From Dorea sp. 5-2 (GTDB taxonomy: Bacteria > Bacillota > Clostridia > Lachnospirales > Lachnospiraceae): a stretch of 64,000 nt of DNA. Location: the NCBI RefSeq assembly GCF_000403455.2, contig NZ_KE159726.1, positions 43,380-107,379 of the forward strand, in the 5' to 3' direction. Made by a program: the position numbers and the translations under genes. Shown here one piece after another: positions 52,973 through 62,569 of this stretch. Position 1 is the stretch's first letter. Each line of letters begins with the position of its first letter. The notes below the pieces were generated by a model, which was not told the DNA's origin, did not search any database, and was given only the letters and a program-made list of their open reading frames with translations.

Positions 52973-54424
52973 ATGGTACAAAAGGAAAAAGGAAATACGC
53001 TATATTTGGAGTGTTACAGTGGGATCAGCGGAGATATGGTTGTAGGGGCTTTGTTGGATCTGGGTGCTTCGCAGAAGGTTCTGGAAGAACAGTTGGGAAG
53101 CCTTCCTGTCGAGGGATTTAAGGTTCAGATCAGTAGGGTTAAAAAGTCGGGGTTAGATGCATGTGATTTCAATGTGATCCTGGACCGGCAGTATGAGAAT
53201 CATGATCATGATAACGAATATTTATATGCACAGGAAGGATATAGGCATAAAGCACATATCCATACGCATGTCCACAGTCATGATGAACATACAGATGCCC
53301 ACGGACATGGCGAACATACAGATGCCCACGGACATGGCAATCATACAGATGCCCACGGACATGGTGATCATACAGATGCCCACGGACATGGCGAGCATAC
53401 ACATACTCATGAACATGCCGAACATGAGCATGCCCACAGACATGATGGGCACACGCATGAGCATAGAGGTTTGCCGGAGATCAGAGATATCATCAGTCGT
53501 TCAAAGATTTCTGACAGGGCAAAGAAGATAGCATCCGATATATTTTTGGTCCTGGCGGAGGCTGAGTCAAAGGCGCATGGGGTATCTGTAGAAGAGGTTC
53601 ATTTTCATGAAGTGGGAGCGGTAGATTCCATCGTAGATATCGTTGCCGCCGCTGTTTGTCTGGATGATCTGAATATTACGGATGTGATCGTGCCAGAATT
53701 ATATGAAGGGAGAGGAACGGTCAGATGCCAGCATGGGGTTATTCCGGTGCCGGTGCCGGCGGTGGTTCATATCATCGGAGCACATAATATTTCCCTGCAT
53801 ATGACAGGGACAGAAGCAGAATTAGTGACGCCCACAGGCGCTGCGATCGTGGCTGCGACCCGTACTTCAGACAGGCTCCCTGAGAGATATAAGATACAGA
53901 AGAGTGGGATGGGAGCAGGGAAAAGAGATTATGGAAGAGCCAGTATCCTGCGGGGAATGTTAATAGAGCCGGAGGCGGAGGAAGCAGATCATATCTGTAA
54001 ACTTGAGAGCAATATAGATGATTCTACGGGAGAGGTCCTGGGATATGTGATGGAACGGTTATTCGAAGCAGGAGCAAGAGATGTATATTATACCCCGGTA
54101 TATATGAAAAAGAACCGCCCGGCATATCAGTTGAACGTGATCTGCGATGAGAAAGCGGCGCCTGAGTTGGAGCAGATCATCTTTCGTGAGACTACGACCA
54201 TTGGGATCCGCAGAGTGAGGATGCAGCGCACCGTGATGCATAGAGAGATCCGTCAGGTTGAGACTTCATTCGGTATGGCAGAGGTCAAGGTCTGCAGATC
54301 AGGAGAGATTGTCAGGGTATACCCGGAATACGAAAGTGTCGCCGCTATCTGCCGCGGATCTGATCTGAATTACCGGGATGTGTGGGGCAAGATATGCAGT
54401 GAGGCAAAAGAGCGGCTAGTGTGA
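52973..54424 (+). CDS. larC: LarC, nickel insertase for the nickel-pincer cofactor
   Basis: A 483-residue protein from ATG 52973. LarC is the CTP-dependent cyclometallase that inserts nickel into the pyridinium bis-thiocarboxylate precursor used by lactate racemase and other LarA-like enzymes. It begins LYLECYSGISGDMVVGALLDLG, has a His-rich insert (about 80-165) that may bind nickel, and continues with VHFHEVGAVDSIVDIVAAAV and the NIDDSTGEVLGYVMERLFEAGA segment. In Lactobacillus the gene is split by a programmed frameshift; here it is one frame. larE follows after 27 bp. Confidence 0.93.
   Translation: MVQKEKGNTLYLECYSGISGDMVVGALLDLGASQKVLEEQLGSLPVEGFKVQISRVKKSGLDACDFNVILDRQYENHDHDNEYLYAQEGYRHKAHIHTHVHSHDEHTDAHGHGEHTDAHGHGNHTDAHGHGDHTDAHGHGEHTHTHEHAEHEHAHRHDGHTHEHRGLPEIRDIISRSKISDRAKKIASDIFLVLAEAESKAHGVSVEEVHFHEVGAVDSIVDIVAAAVCLDDLNITDVIVPELYEGRGTVRCQHGVIPVPVPAVVHIIGAHNISLHMTGTEAELVTPTGAAIVAATRTSDRLPERYKIQKSGMGAGKRDYGRASILRGMLIEPEAEEADHICKLESNIDDSTGEVLGYVMERLFEAGARDVYYTPVYMKKNRPAYQLNVICDEKAAPELEQIIFRETTTIGIRRVRMQRTVMHREIRQVETSFGMAEVKVCRSGEIVRVYPEYESVAAICRGSDLNYRDVWGKICSEAKERLV
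53288..53395 (+). repeat. Four 27-bp tandem repeats in larC
   Basis: Units of 27 bp (53288, 53315, 53342, 53369) encode HTDAHGHG plus E, N or D. They are nearly identical at the DNA level, so copy number may vary by slippage without breaking the frame. Confidence 0.9.
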
Positions 54425-54451
54425 AAGTGAATCTTTTGGGAGGATATATTC

Positions 54452-55276
54452 GTGAAATGTTATGAAGAAAAGTGCAGGCTGTTAAAAGAGCAGCTGAGCA
54501 GATATGCTTCGGAGGATGTTGCAGTTGCATTCTCGGGAGGTGTGGACAGCAGCCTTCTTTTAAAGATTGTATGCGAAGCAGCTAGGGAAACAGGGAAGAA
54601 GGTATATGGTGTTTTTCTTCGTACCATGCTGCATCCGCAGGGTGAATTAGAAGAAGCGAAGCAAGTGGCGCAAGAGACAGGGGCTATATTCCACATGATA
54701 GAAGTTGATGAATTAGAAGAAGCGGATATTGCAGATAATCCTGTGGACAGGTGTTATCGCTGCAAACGGTATCTTTTTCAGGTAATGAAGGAAGAAATGA
54801 AATTACTGCAGGTGTATCGGATCCTGGAAGGGACGAATGAGGATGATCTGCATGTATATCGCCCCGGAATCCGGGCAGTCCGGGAGTTGGGGATGATCAG
54901 TCCGCTTGCGGATGCCGGGCTGACAAAGAAGGAGGTTCGCAGGATGGCGGCGGAATATGGGCTTACCGTATCGGGAAAGCCTTCCGCTCCCTGCCTGGCA
55001 ACCCGCTTTCCCTATGGAACCAGGATAACGTATCAAGAGATGCAAAGGGCAGGAGAAGGGGAAGTATTTCTTAAGTCTTTGGGATTATACAATGTGAGAC
55101 TGAGAGTGCACGGTAAGATTGTAAGAATTGAGACAGATCCGCAGGATATGTCAAAGCTCATAGAAGAAAGGGACTCCGTAATCGAGTATCTGAAAAAGCT
55201 TGGATACACATATATTACTTTAGATCTGGAAGGATTCCGTTCGGGGAGTATGGACATTGATCTTCAGAACAAATAG
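54452..55276 (+). CDS. larE: LarE, sulfur transferase for the nickel-pincer cofactor
   Basis: A 274-residue PP-loop enzyme from GTG 54452 (GGGAGG upstream). It adenylates the pyridinium dicarboxylate and transfers sulfur. The PP-loop is AFSGGVDSSLLLK. Cys residues DRCYRCKRYLF and PSAPCLATRFPYG are present; the latter Cys corresponds to the sacrificial or cluster-binding Cys of known LarE. It pairs with larC. Neither larB nor a larA-type enzyme is in the window. Confidence 0.93.
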   Translation: MKCYEEKCRLLKEQLSRYASEDVAVAFSGGVDSSLLLKIVCEAARETGKKVYGVFLRTMLHPQGELEEAKQVAQETGAIFHMIEVDELEEADIADNPVDRCYRCKRYLFQVMKEEMKLLQVYRILEGTNEDDLHVYRPGIRAVRELGMISPLADAGLTKKEVRRMAAEYGLTVSGKPSAPCLATRFPYGTRITYQEMQRAGEGEVFLKSLGLYNVRLRVHGKIVRIETDPQDMSKLIEERDSVIEYLKKLGYTYITLDLEGFRSGSMDIDLQNK

Positions 55277-55280
55277 AAAA

Positions 55281-55366
55281 CGCAGCGGGAGGGATTTGAA
55301 CCCCCGGAGCCTTGCGGCTCTTCTGCTTTCGAGGCAGATGCCATCAGCCAACTCGACCACCGCTGC
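55281..55366 (-). tRNA. tRNA-Ser (CGA)
   Basis: An 86-nt class II tRNA on the minus strand. Acceptor GCAGCGG pairs with CCGCTGC plus discriminator G, the anticodon loop is CTCGAAA (anticodon CGA), a long variable arm AGAGCCGCAAGGCTC is present, and the T-arm is GGGGGTTCAAATCCC. CCA is not encoded. It follows larE convergently. Confidence 0.95.
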
Positions 55367-55847
55367 GTACTGATTGTTATTATAGCATAGGAATATAGAA
55401 AGAGGGAATACCCAAATTTAAAAATATCTAAATTCAACCAATTTGACAAATATATGTAAAATAACTGAATATATGGTTTGAAACAGGCTTGCATCCTATT
55501 TATGCTGCAGACAAGGAAAGAGGGCTGGCACTTTCGCGCCAGCCCTTGGAGGGGGATGAAAAATCTATCTAAATTTAAGAAAACGTCTAGTCGAAGTCCG
55601 GTAACCATACCTTACTGAATCTCTGGATATGTAATGTGAAGTACAATTACCGTCTTCATTTATTTGATGAGTCTATTATATAAAGAAAATGTGACGCAAG
55701 TATGTCAAAAACCGGAAATGTTTATAAAATTTCTTAAGAAAACCATAAGAAAGATGGATTTTTTTAGAAACCTTATCTGCGGAAGGTATTACAATAACAG
55801 AACATGGGATAAAAATGCCGAGATGACAGAGAATATATGTATTATGT
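55367..55847. other. Intergenic region without a supported gene
   Basis: It contains a hairpin with arms AGGGCTGGC/GCCAGCCCT at about 55,521-55,546, possibly a terminator or small structured element, and a 61-codon frame at 55664-55849 without homology or a good ribosome binding site. I call no gene here. Confidence 0.5.
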
Positions 55848-55993
55848 GACGAGGCATCGTGTGCTGCACGATGCCTCGTCGGGACGTACTGCGACGGAAG
55901 GGTAAAGTCGCCGCTTCCAAACGGCCCGCCGCAGCCGGACTATGGCTGTAACAGCCGCGCTCCGGTGCGCAGGAGTTCCATTGCGAGAACTCC
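55848..55993. other. Highly structured intergenic element
   Basis: A perfect 14-bp inverted repeat (55848-55861 with 55867-55880, loop TGCTG) is followed by a GC-rich stretch that has GGCTG/CAGCC and GGAGTTC/GAACTCC (55972-55978 with 55987-55993) hairpins. It lies just downstream of pdxK on its strand. No T-run follows, so it is not a plain terminator. I do not recognise an RNA family. Confidence 0.55.
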
Positions 55994-56042
55994 ATTCTTA
56001 TCATATCAGTTTCATATATGAAATTCAAGAGTTGTTACGGAA

Positions 56043-56903
56043 TCATTTGTCGATTTTTAGTAATAAAGAAAGATATTGTTCATAATTAACACCGTCATTG
56101 CGCGGGATCTGTTCTTTGACAGTGTCGATCAGTGAGCATTCCAGAAAATCACCGGCCGCACGGATGATGGATGGAATGGAATAACCGCGTGCAATACCGG
56201 CGGCTATGCAGGATGCGAACAGATCCCCGGTTCCGGAATAACTGCCGCCAATATACGGAAAAGCGAAGAGGGAGCAGCCCTCTGGATTGACCAGAAGATT
56301 TCCCATCTTTGCGGTACCGTCTGTGTCCTGGAACAGGATTCCGGTGACGATCACATGATCTGGTCCCTCCTGGCAGAATGCCTGTCCCAGTTCTCCGATT
56401 GCCTGTATCCGCTCGTCAGGGGAACGAAGCGACGTCAGCGCCTGATAATCGGCGTCTGCCAGGAGGCACAATTCGGTAAGGTTCGGTGTGACGATGTCAG
56501 CCAGCAGTGCCAGTTTACGCATTTGCCTGAAAAGGGAGGGTGTGTAGATCGGATAAGGTTCGCCGTCATCGCCCATGACAGGATCCACCAACAGAAAGGT
56601 ATCGGGACTCTTGAAAGTGTCGATGAAGCGAAATATATGAGTGATCTGTGTCTCATCAGCGACAAATCCGGTATAGATCCCGTCAAAATGTTGGTTCATT
56701 TTTTCCCACTCGGCGCGGAAATATTCCATTTTATCCGTATAGTCGTCGCAGTAATAACTGGGATACCCGGTTTGGGCAGTCAGAATTGCAGTTGGCAGGG
56801 GGCATGCCTGAACGCCCATTACAGAGAGTATGGAGATCGCCGCTGTGAGCGAGCATCTGCCAAAGCCTGAGAGATCATTGATTACAGCTACTTTCTTTGT
56901 CAT
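56043..56903 (-). CDS. Pyridoxamine/pyridoxal kinase
   Basis: A 286-residue ribokinase-fold kinase from ATG 56903; the longer frame to 57053 lacks support. It phosphorylates vitamin B6 vitamers. It starts KVAVINDLSGFGRCSLTAAI, has FLLVDPVMGDDGEPY and ITPNLTE-like DIVTPNLTELCLLAD motifs, and ends with YIGGSYSGTGDLFASCIAAG (anion hole and catalytic Asp region). This is the PdxK2/PdxY-like group of clostridia. Convergent with larCE across the structured intergenic element. Confidence 0.9.
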   Translation of the reverse strand: MTKKVAVINDLSGFGRCSLTAAISILSVMGVQACPLPTAILTAQTGYPSYYCDDYTDKMEYFRAEWEKMNQHFDGIYTGFVADETQITHIFRFIDTFKSPDTFLLVDPVMGDDGEPYPIYTPSLFRQMRKLALLADIVTPNLTELCLLADADYQALTSLRSPDERIQAIGELGQAFCQEGPDHVIVTGILFQDTDGTAKMGNLLVNPEGCSLFAFPYIGGSYSGTGDLFASCIAAGIARGYSIPSIIRAAGDFLECSLIDTVKEQIPRNDGVNYEQYLSLLLKIDK

Positions 56904-57119
56904 ATGATTTGTTTCCTCTAATTTAATTTTATATTTTGTACAAGCATATGATAGCATCAGAGTGGACGTATTGAAAAGTCCAGATAACAACAAATTGACC
57001 AGTCCAATCGACGGGGCAAATAAAAACCAGGTCGAAATTCGTAAAATAGACAAAAATGTATTGACATTGCAATATATCTGAGTTATAATAACTATCGTTG
57101 CAAAAAGATTTATTGTTAT

Positions 57120-57193
57120 GTGGGCGTAGCTCAGCTGGATAGAGCGTCTGGCTACGGACCAGAAGGTCGGGGGTTCGAATCCTCTCGCCCACG
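57120..57193 (+). tRNA. tRNA-Arg (ACG)
   Basis: A 74-nt tRNA: acceptor GTGGGCG pairs with CGCCCAC plus discriminator G, D-arm GCTCAGCTGGATAGAGC, anticodon loop CTACGGA (anticodon ACG, decoded as ICG), T-arm GGGGGTTCGAATCCTCT. CCA is not encoded. Confidence 0.96.
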
Positions 57194-57196
57194 TCG

Positions 57197-57227
57197 AAGT
57201 CCCTGTAGTTTTCTGCAGGGACTTTTT
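57197..57227 (+). terminator. Terminator after tRNA-Arg
   Basis: A 12-bp stem (AAGTCCCTGTAG with one G-U pair) and TTTTT. Confidence 0.88.
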
Positions 57228-57265
57228 GAAAGTATAGGGAGAATGTCTGAGGGAGGAATCTTAAG

Positions 57266-57427
57266 ATGGAGCAGAGAGTAGTCATGTGTGAAGTCTGCCG
57301 CAACAACTGTCGGATGGAAGTTGAGATCGAAGACGGTGAAGCGATTGATGTTACTGGGAACGGATGTATGAAAGGCTATATATTTGCTCAGAATGCCATT
57401 AAAAACAGCGGGCAGGGGAATGAATAA
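57266..57427 (+). CDS. Small Cys-motif protein resembling the DUF1667 N-terminal half
   Basis: A 53-residue protein from ATG 57266 with GGGAGG 9 bp upstream. C-x2-C-x3-C (residues 8, 11, 15) is followed by IDVTGNGCMKGYIFAQNAI with a fourth Cys, a pattern like DUF1667 and the 4Fe-4S site of molybdopterin oxidoreductases. DUF1667 proteins are the third partner of anaerobic glycerol-3-phosphate dehydrogenase (glpA-like), whose gene lies 5 kb downstream. It is half the usual length but has a clean start and stop, so it may be a stand-alone iron-sulfur protein. Confidence 0.6.
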   Translation: MEQRVVMCEVCRNNCRMEVEIEDGEAIDVTGNGCMKGYIFAQNAIKNSGQGNE

Positions 57428-57511
57428 GGTTTTTTTTGTGGACATTCGTGTCAAATTATACTAAGATAATAATATCGTCAGCAAATTTTAAGAAAGAAGG
57501 GAATTTGGACT

Positions 57512-58777
57512 ATGAAAAGAAATGTTATTGTAGGACAGTCAGGAGGACCGACTGCAGCGATCAACTCAAGTCTTGCGGGAGTTTACCGTACTGCCAAGGA
57601 TCGTGGAGCACAGAAGGTATATGGAATGCTTCATGGCGTACAGGGGTTATTGGAAGAGAATTATATTGATCTGGCAGACCATATTAAGACAGAGCTGGAT
57701 GTGGAATTGTTAAAGAGGACACCGGCTGCGTTCTTAGGGTCATGCCGTTATAAACTTCCGGAGATTCATGAGAACCGTGAAGTTTATGACAAGATATTTG
57801 AGATTCTTGAGAAGCTGGATATCGAAGCATTCATTTATATTGGCGGCAATGATTCGATGGACACGATCAAGAAGCTGTCTGATTATGCGATCATCACTGG
57901 CTTCTCAACGAGATTCATCGGATGCCCGAAGACGATCGATAACGATCTTGCTCTGACAGATCACACACCGGGATACGGAAGCGCTGCAAAATATATCGGT
58001 ACTTCCATGAAAGAGATCATTCGTGACAGCTTCTGTCTGGAGAATGAGAATGGAATCGTTACGATCGTAGAGATTATGGGACGTAACGCAGGATGGCTGA
58101 CAGGATCGGCTGCATTATCCATGGGCGAAGACTGTGAAGGCCCGGATATGATCTATCTGCCAGAGATCACCTTTGATGTCAAGGATTTTGGCGAGAGAGT
58201 GAGGGGATTACTGGAAAAGAAGACGTCTATCGTGGTTGCGGTATCGGAAGGTATCCGTACTGCAGACGGAACTTATGTATGTGAGCTTGGCAACAGCATT
58301 GATTTCGTCGATGCATTCGGACATAAGCAGTTGTCAGGAACCGCGTCTTATCTTGCAAGCTTTATTGCAGGTGAGCTTGGATGTAAGACTCGTGCGATCG
58401 AGCTCAGCACATTACAGCGTTCCGCATCACATGCGGCGTCACGTGTAGATATCCTGGAAGCTTACCAGGTTGGAGGCGCGGCAGTGAAGGCTGCGGACGA
58501 GGGAGATTCCGGCAAGATGGTAGTACTGCAGAGATTATCGGATGATCCGTACCAGTGCGGAACAGAGGTGAAGGATGTCCACAAGATCGCGAACGATGAG
58601 AAGCTTGTTCCGAGGGAGTGGGTGAATGAAGATGGCACATACGTAACAAGTGAATTTATTTCTTACGTAAGGCCGCTGATCCAGGGAGATGTATCGCCTG
58701 TTATGGTTGACGGTATTCCGAGACACCTGTATACGCCAAGAGAGTTAAGCTACAGACAGAAGAAGTGTAATTCCTAA
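57512..58777 (+). CDS. Phosphofructokinase, pyrophosphate-type
   Basis: A 421-residue PfkA-superfamily enzyme. The motifs GQSGGPTAAINSSL, YIGGNDSMDT, CPKTIDNDLALTDHTPGYG and EIMGRNAGWL are in place. The Lys in PKTIDND (Gly in ATP enzymes) points to pyrophosphate as phosphoryl donor, which would make the fructose-6-phosphate step reversible. GGND instead of GGDG/GGDD is unusual but common in this clostridial subgroup as far as I recall. Donor preference remains an inference. A strong terminator follows. Confidence 0.87.
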   Translation: MKRNVIVGQSGGPTAAINSSLAGVYRTAKDRGAQKVYGMLHGVQGLLEENYIDLADHIKTELDVELLKRTPAAFLGSCRYKLPEIHENREVYDKIFEILEKLDIEAFIYIGGNDSMDTIKKLSDYAIITGFSTRFIGCPKTIDNDLALTDHTPGYGSAAKYIGTSMKEIIRDSFCLENENGIVTIVEIMGRNAGWLTGSAALSMGEDCEGPDMIYLPEITFDVKDFGERVRGLLEKKTSIVVAVSEGIRTADGTYVCELGNSIDFVDAFGHKQLSGTASYLASFIAGELGCKTRAIELSTLQRSASHAASRVDILEAYQVGGAAVKAADEGDSGKMVVLQRLSDDPYQCGTEVKDVHKIANDEKLVPREWVNEDGTYVTSEFISYVRPLIQGDVSPVMVDGIPRHLYTPRELSYRQKKCNS

Positions 58778-58814
58778 AGGGCTGACCGGATTTGCGGGTA
58801 TGTATGTGATTTAA

Positions 58815-58852
58815 AGACAAGTACTTTTTTCAAAAAGTACTTGTCTTTTTCT
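58815..58852 (+). terminator. Terminator of the phosphofructokinase gene
   Basis: A perfect 15-bp stem (AGACAAGTACTTTTT and complement) with a tiny loop, followed by TTTTTCTT. Confidence 0.9.
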
Positions 58853-58931
58853 TAAAAACCGAGTAATATATATAATATTCTTATTTCTAAATTATTTCGT
58901 TTCCCATAGTTATTCCTATTTCTTGACTTCT

Positions 58932-58984
58932 GCGAAACAACGAGCCAGGCAGCCATGCTTGCATGAATATTTGGCGGTTGCCGC
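58932..58984. repeat. Dispersed hairpin repeat, copy 2
   Basis: GCGAAACAACGAGCCAGG through ATTTGGCGGTTGCCGC, partner of 38038-38089. The outer arms and the inner CATGCTTGCATG hairpin are kept although the bases differ, i.e. paired positions change together. Confidence 0.7.
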
Positions 58985-59041
58985 AAGGTCTTTGAGCATC
59001 CCGGAAAATGTATGAAAAGTAAATAAAAAGAGGTGGTGTAC

Positions 59042-60193
59042 GTGACGGTAAAGGAAGGATATGATGTACTGCGTTTGATCGAGCATGGTCGGACGTGTTA
59101 TATCAGTTCGGAATATGTTGGAGGAAAGATATTGGCAGGGTGGCTGAAAGCATACCCGAATATTACAAAAGAACGATTGTTTTTGCTGATACGCGATATC
59201 ACGAATCAGTTACATATGATCCATAAGTGCAGGAAAAAACCTTATTATCAGTATGTCAATCCTTACAGTATCGTGATCACAGAGGACGGAGAAGTCTATT
59301 TTCTTGATCTGGAGGCAGGTTCGAATGAAGGACAGATCAGGTTTATGCAGAAACGTGCCGTAAGAGAAGCATTTCTTCCGGATGAGGAGCCTTATTATCA
59401 GAAGGCAAGTCTGGAGCTGGATATCTATGGCATGGGGAAAACGATACAGTTTCTGCTCGCCATGACAGATCCCATTCCCGCATTGAATAAGAGGGAAGAG
59501 AGAAAATTTCTAAGAATCATATCAAGATGTCTGAATGCCCATTCCAGGCTGTCGTATAAGAACATATCAGAAATTCGCAGGAGTATTCCCAGATACGTAC
59601 AGAGAACAAGACCGGTCACAAGGAATAAAAAGAGATTTCTTTTTATCTGTGCGGCGCTATTTGTAATGGTCATTGCTTGGAAAATGTATGGATGGAGAAA
59701 TAGAACGTCAGTAATCCCGGAAGATTTTGGATCCGGAGGTGCAAATGCAGATCCGGAGGAAGGAATGATGATGTCAGATGTAAGGAAGCTTCGTATAGAC
59801 CTTGCAATGGTATACCTGCTGTATGTGGAGGATTATGAGAAATGCTTATATTATCTGGACGAGATTAAGAGTGAATATGTATCGGTCGAGAATCTCAGGG
59901 CAGTGGCGGAGGCGCTTCTTGGAGATAAGGGAGATCTGATGGAGCTGGAGATCAAGCCGGAGACGGATCTGAGGGAATTGGAGAATAGCATAGCCGAAGA
60001 GCAGAGGATGGAATATTACCGTTGCCTGATGAAAGGCTATGCCTTACTGGATACGGAACAGGCGGCGAAGATCGTTCTTTCTCTTGGAGAAGCCTGTATG
60101 GGGCGATTGGAGGATGGCAGTGCGGAAGAAATAGAGGTAAAGGAGTATATGGCGTCAGCCTTAGAGAAGGTTAGTGGATTGGAAGAAGAATAA
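59042..60193 (+). CDS. Membrane-anchored pseudokinase
   Basis: About 383 residues from GTG 59042 (GTG 59033 also possible). Residues about 10-190 resemble the C-lobe of a Ser/Thr protein kinase: LLIRDITNQLHMIHKCRKKP, then YYQYVNPYSIVITEDGEVYFLDLEA where HRDLKPSN and DFG would be. The catalytic Asp and metal-binding DFG are replaced, and no ATP-binding N-lobe Lys is evident, so catalysis is unlikely. A membrane helix (about 197-215: FLFICAALFVMVIAWKMYGW) is followed by an outer helical domain with TPR-like features. The layout recalls EssB-type pseudokinases but no secretion genes are near. Confidence 0.7.
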   Translation: MTVKEGYDVLRLIEHGRTCYISSEYVGGKILAGWLKAYPNITKERLFLLIRDITNQLHMIHKCRKKPYYQYVNPYSIVITEDGEVYFLDLEAGSNEGQIRFMQKRAVREAFLPDEEPYYQKASLELDIYGMGKTIQFLLAMTDPIPALNKREERKFLRIISRCLNAHSRLSYKNISEIRRSIPRYVQRTRPVTRNKKRFLFICAALFVMVIAWKMYGWRNRTSVIPEDFGSGGANADPEEGMMMSDVRKLRIDLAMVYLLYVEDYEKCLYYLDEIKSEYVSVENLRAVAEALLGDKGDLMELEIKPETDLRELENSIAEEQRMEYYRCLMKGYALLDTEQAAKIVLSLGEACMGRLEDGSAEEIEVKEYMASALEKVSGLEEE

Positions 60194-60203
60194 AGAAAAA
60201 AGG

Positions 60204-60232
60204 TTGTAGAATTTGCTGTGATATGGTATAGT
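60204..60232 (+). promoter_or_regulatory. Promoter of the glpP-glpK unit
   Basis: TTGTAG (60204-60209), 17 bp, TATAGT (60227-60232). Confidence 0.65.
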
Positions 60233-60247
60233 TATCGTAGATTTGAA

Positions 60248-60311
60248 GATGCGGTGAGACGGGAGAGCAAATGATCACAACAGAGATGTTGTTATATTTT
60301 GCTCTTTTTTT
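60248..60311 (+). promoter_or_regulatory. GlpP-type leader with antitermination terminator
   Basis: The leader has GCGGTGAGAC just before a terminator hairpin (AGAGCAAA...TTTTGCTCT, then seven T) that precedes glpP itself. Read-through would need an antiterminator, which GlpP provides when glycerol-3-phosphate is present. A similar motif and hairpin precede the glpA-like gene at 62470-62536. Confidence 0.65.
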
Positions 60312-60345
60312 CTGATATATGGTTGTGAAAGAAGGGTTGAAGAAG

Positions 60346-60915
60346 ATGGACAGTAGATATTATAATGCAATAGAAAGCAATCCGGTAGTTGCGGCAGTGA
60401 AAGATTCGGAAGGTTTGGCGAGATGCTGTGAATCAGAGGATATTCAGGCAGTTTTCATTCTCTTTGGCGATATCTGTTCGATCGGGGAAATCGTAGACCG
60501 CGTGAAAGAAAGCGGGAAGCTTGCCCTGGTGCATGTGGATCTGGTCTTGGGATTGAGTTCGAAGGAGATCGCGGTGGATTATATCAAAGAGCATACCAGG
60601 GCGGATGGGATCATAACGACGAAGCCGTTGCTGATCAAGCGGGGGAAGGAATTGTCGATGTGTACGGTATTGAGATACTTTTTGATTGATTCCATGGCGG
60701 TGGAGAACATCCGGTATCAGCAGCATACGGTGAAGCCGGATTTTATAGAGGTACTTCCCGGGCTTATGCCTCAGATCATCAAGAAGATCTGCAGGCTGTC
60801 CAGAGCGCCGATCATTGCAGGAGGCTTGATCACGGACAGGGAAGCCGTACTTGGCGCATTGTCGGCAGGGGCGATCGCAGTTTCGACGACGAATCAGGAT
60901 GTATGGAAAATGTAA
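60346..60915 (+). CDS. glpP: GlpP, glycerol-3-phosphate-responsive antiterminator
   Basis: About 189 residues. The start is uncertain: ATG 60346 matches the family N terminus (YYNAIESNPVVAAVKD), while TTG 60334 has better spacing to AGAAGG. A TIM-barrel protein that binds leader RNA when charged with glycerol-3-phosphate. Motifs: KLALVHVDLVLGLSSKEIAVDYI, ADGIITTKP, EVLPGLMPQIIKKI, and APIIAGGLITDREAVLGALSAGAIAVSTTN. It is upstream of glpK by 42 bp. Confidence 0.9.
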   Translation: MDSRYYNAIESNPVVAAVKDSEGLARCCESEDIQAVFILFGDICSIGEIVDRVKESGKLALVHVDLVLGLSSKEIAVDYIKEHTRADGIITTKPLLIKRGKELSMCTVLRYFLIDSMAVENIRYQQHTVKPDFIEVLPGLMPQIIKKICRLSRAPIIAGGLITDREAVLGALSAGAIAVSTTNQDVWKM

Positions 60916-60951
60916 TGCATTAGTATATAGGAAATGAAAGAAGGAGGCTAG

Positions 60952-62454
<1,503 letters not shown>

Positions 62455-62469
62455 GAATAAATAGAGGAT

Positions 62470-62536
62470 TGCGTGAGAGAAGAGCCGGGCAATGACCGCA
62501 TTGAAAAAGATGCGTCTGTTTGCCGGGCTCTTTTTT
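62470..62536 (+). promoter_or_regulatory. GlpP-like leader terminator before the glpA-like gene
   Basis: A GCGTGAGAG motif is followed by a hairpin with perfect 10-bp arms (GAGCCGGGCA 62482-62491; TGCCGGGCTC 62521-62530) and six T. It could terminate glpK transcripts, or attenuate read-through into the next gene under GlpP control. Confidence 0.6.
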
Positions 62537-62569
62537 GGGCAGAGGATCTGAAAAAAGGAGACGAGAAAT

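Noticed and set aside
53288..53395. Possible CRISPR array
   Set aside because: The repeats are head-to-tail with no spacers and stay in frame inside larC.
53169..53531. Long His/Met-rich reading frames on both strands
   Set aside because: They are shadows of the tandem 27-bp repeats within larC, with no ribosome binding sites or homology.
55664..55849. A 61-codon gene upstream of the structured element
   Set aside because: No ribosome binding site, no recognisable features, and the position next to a structured region makes it likely noise.
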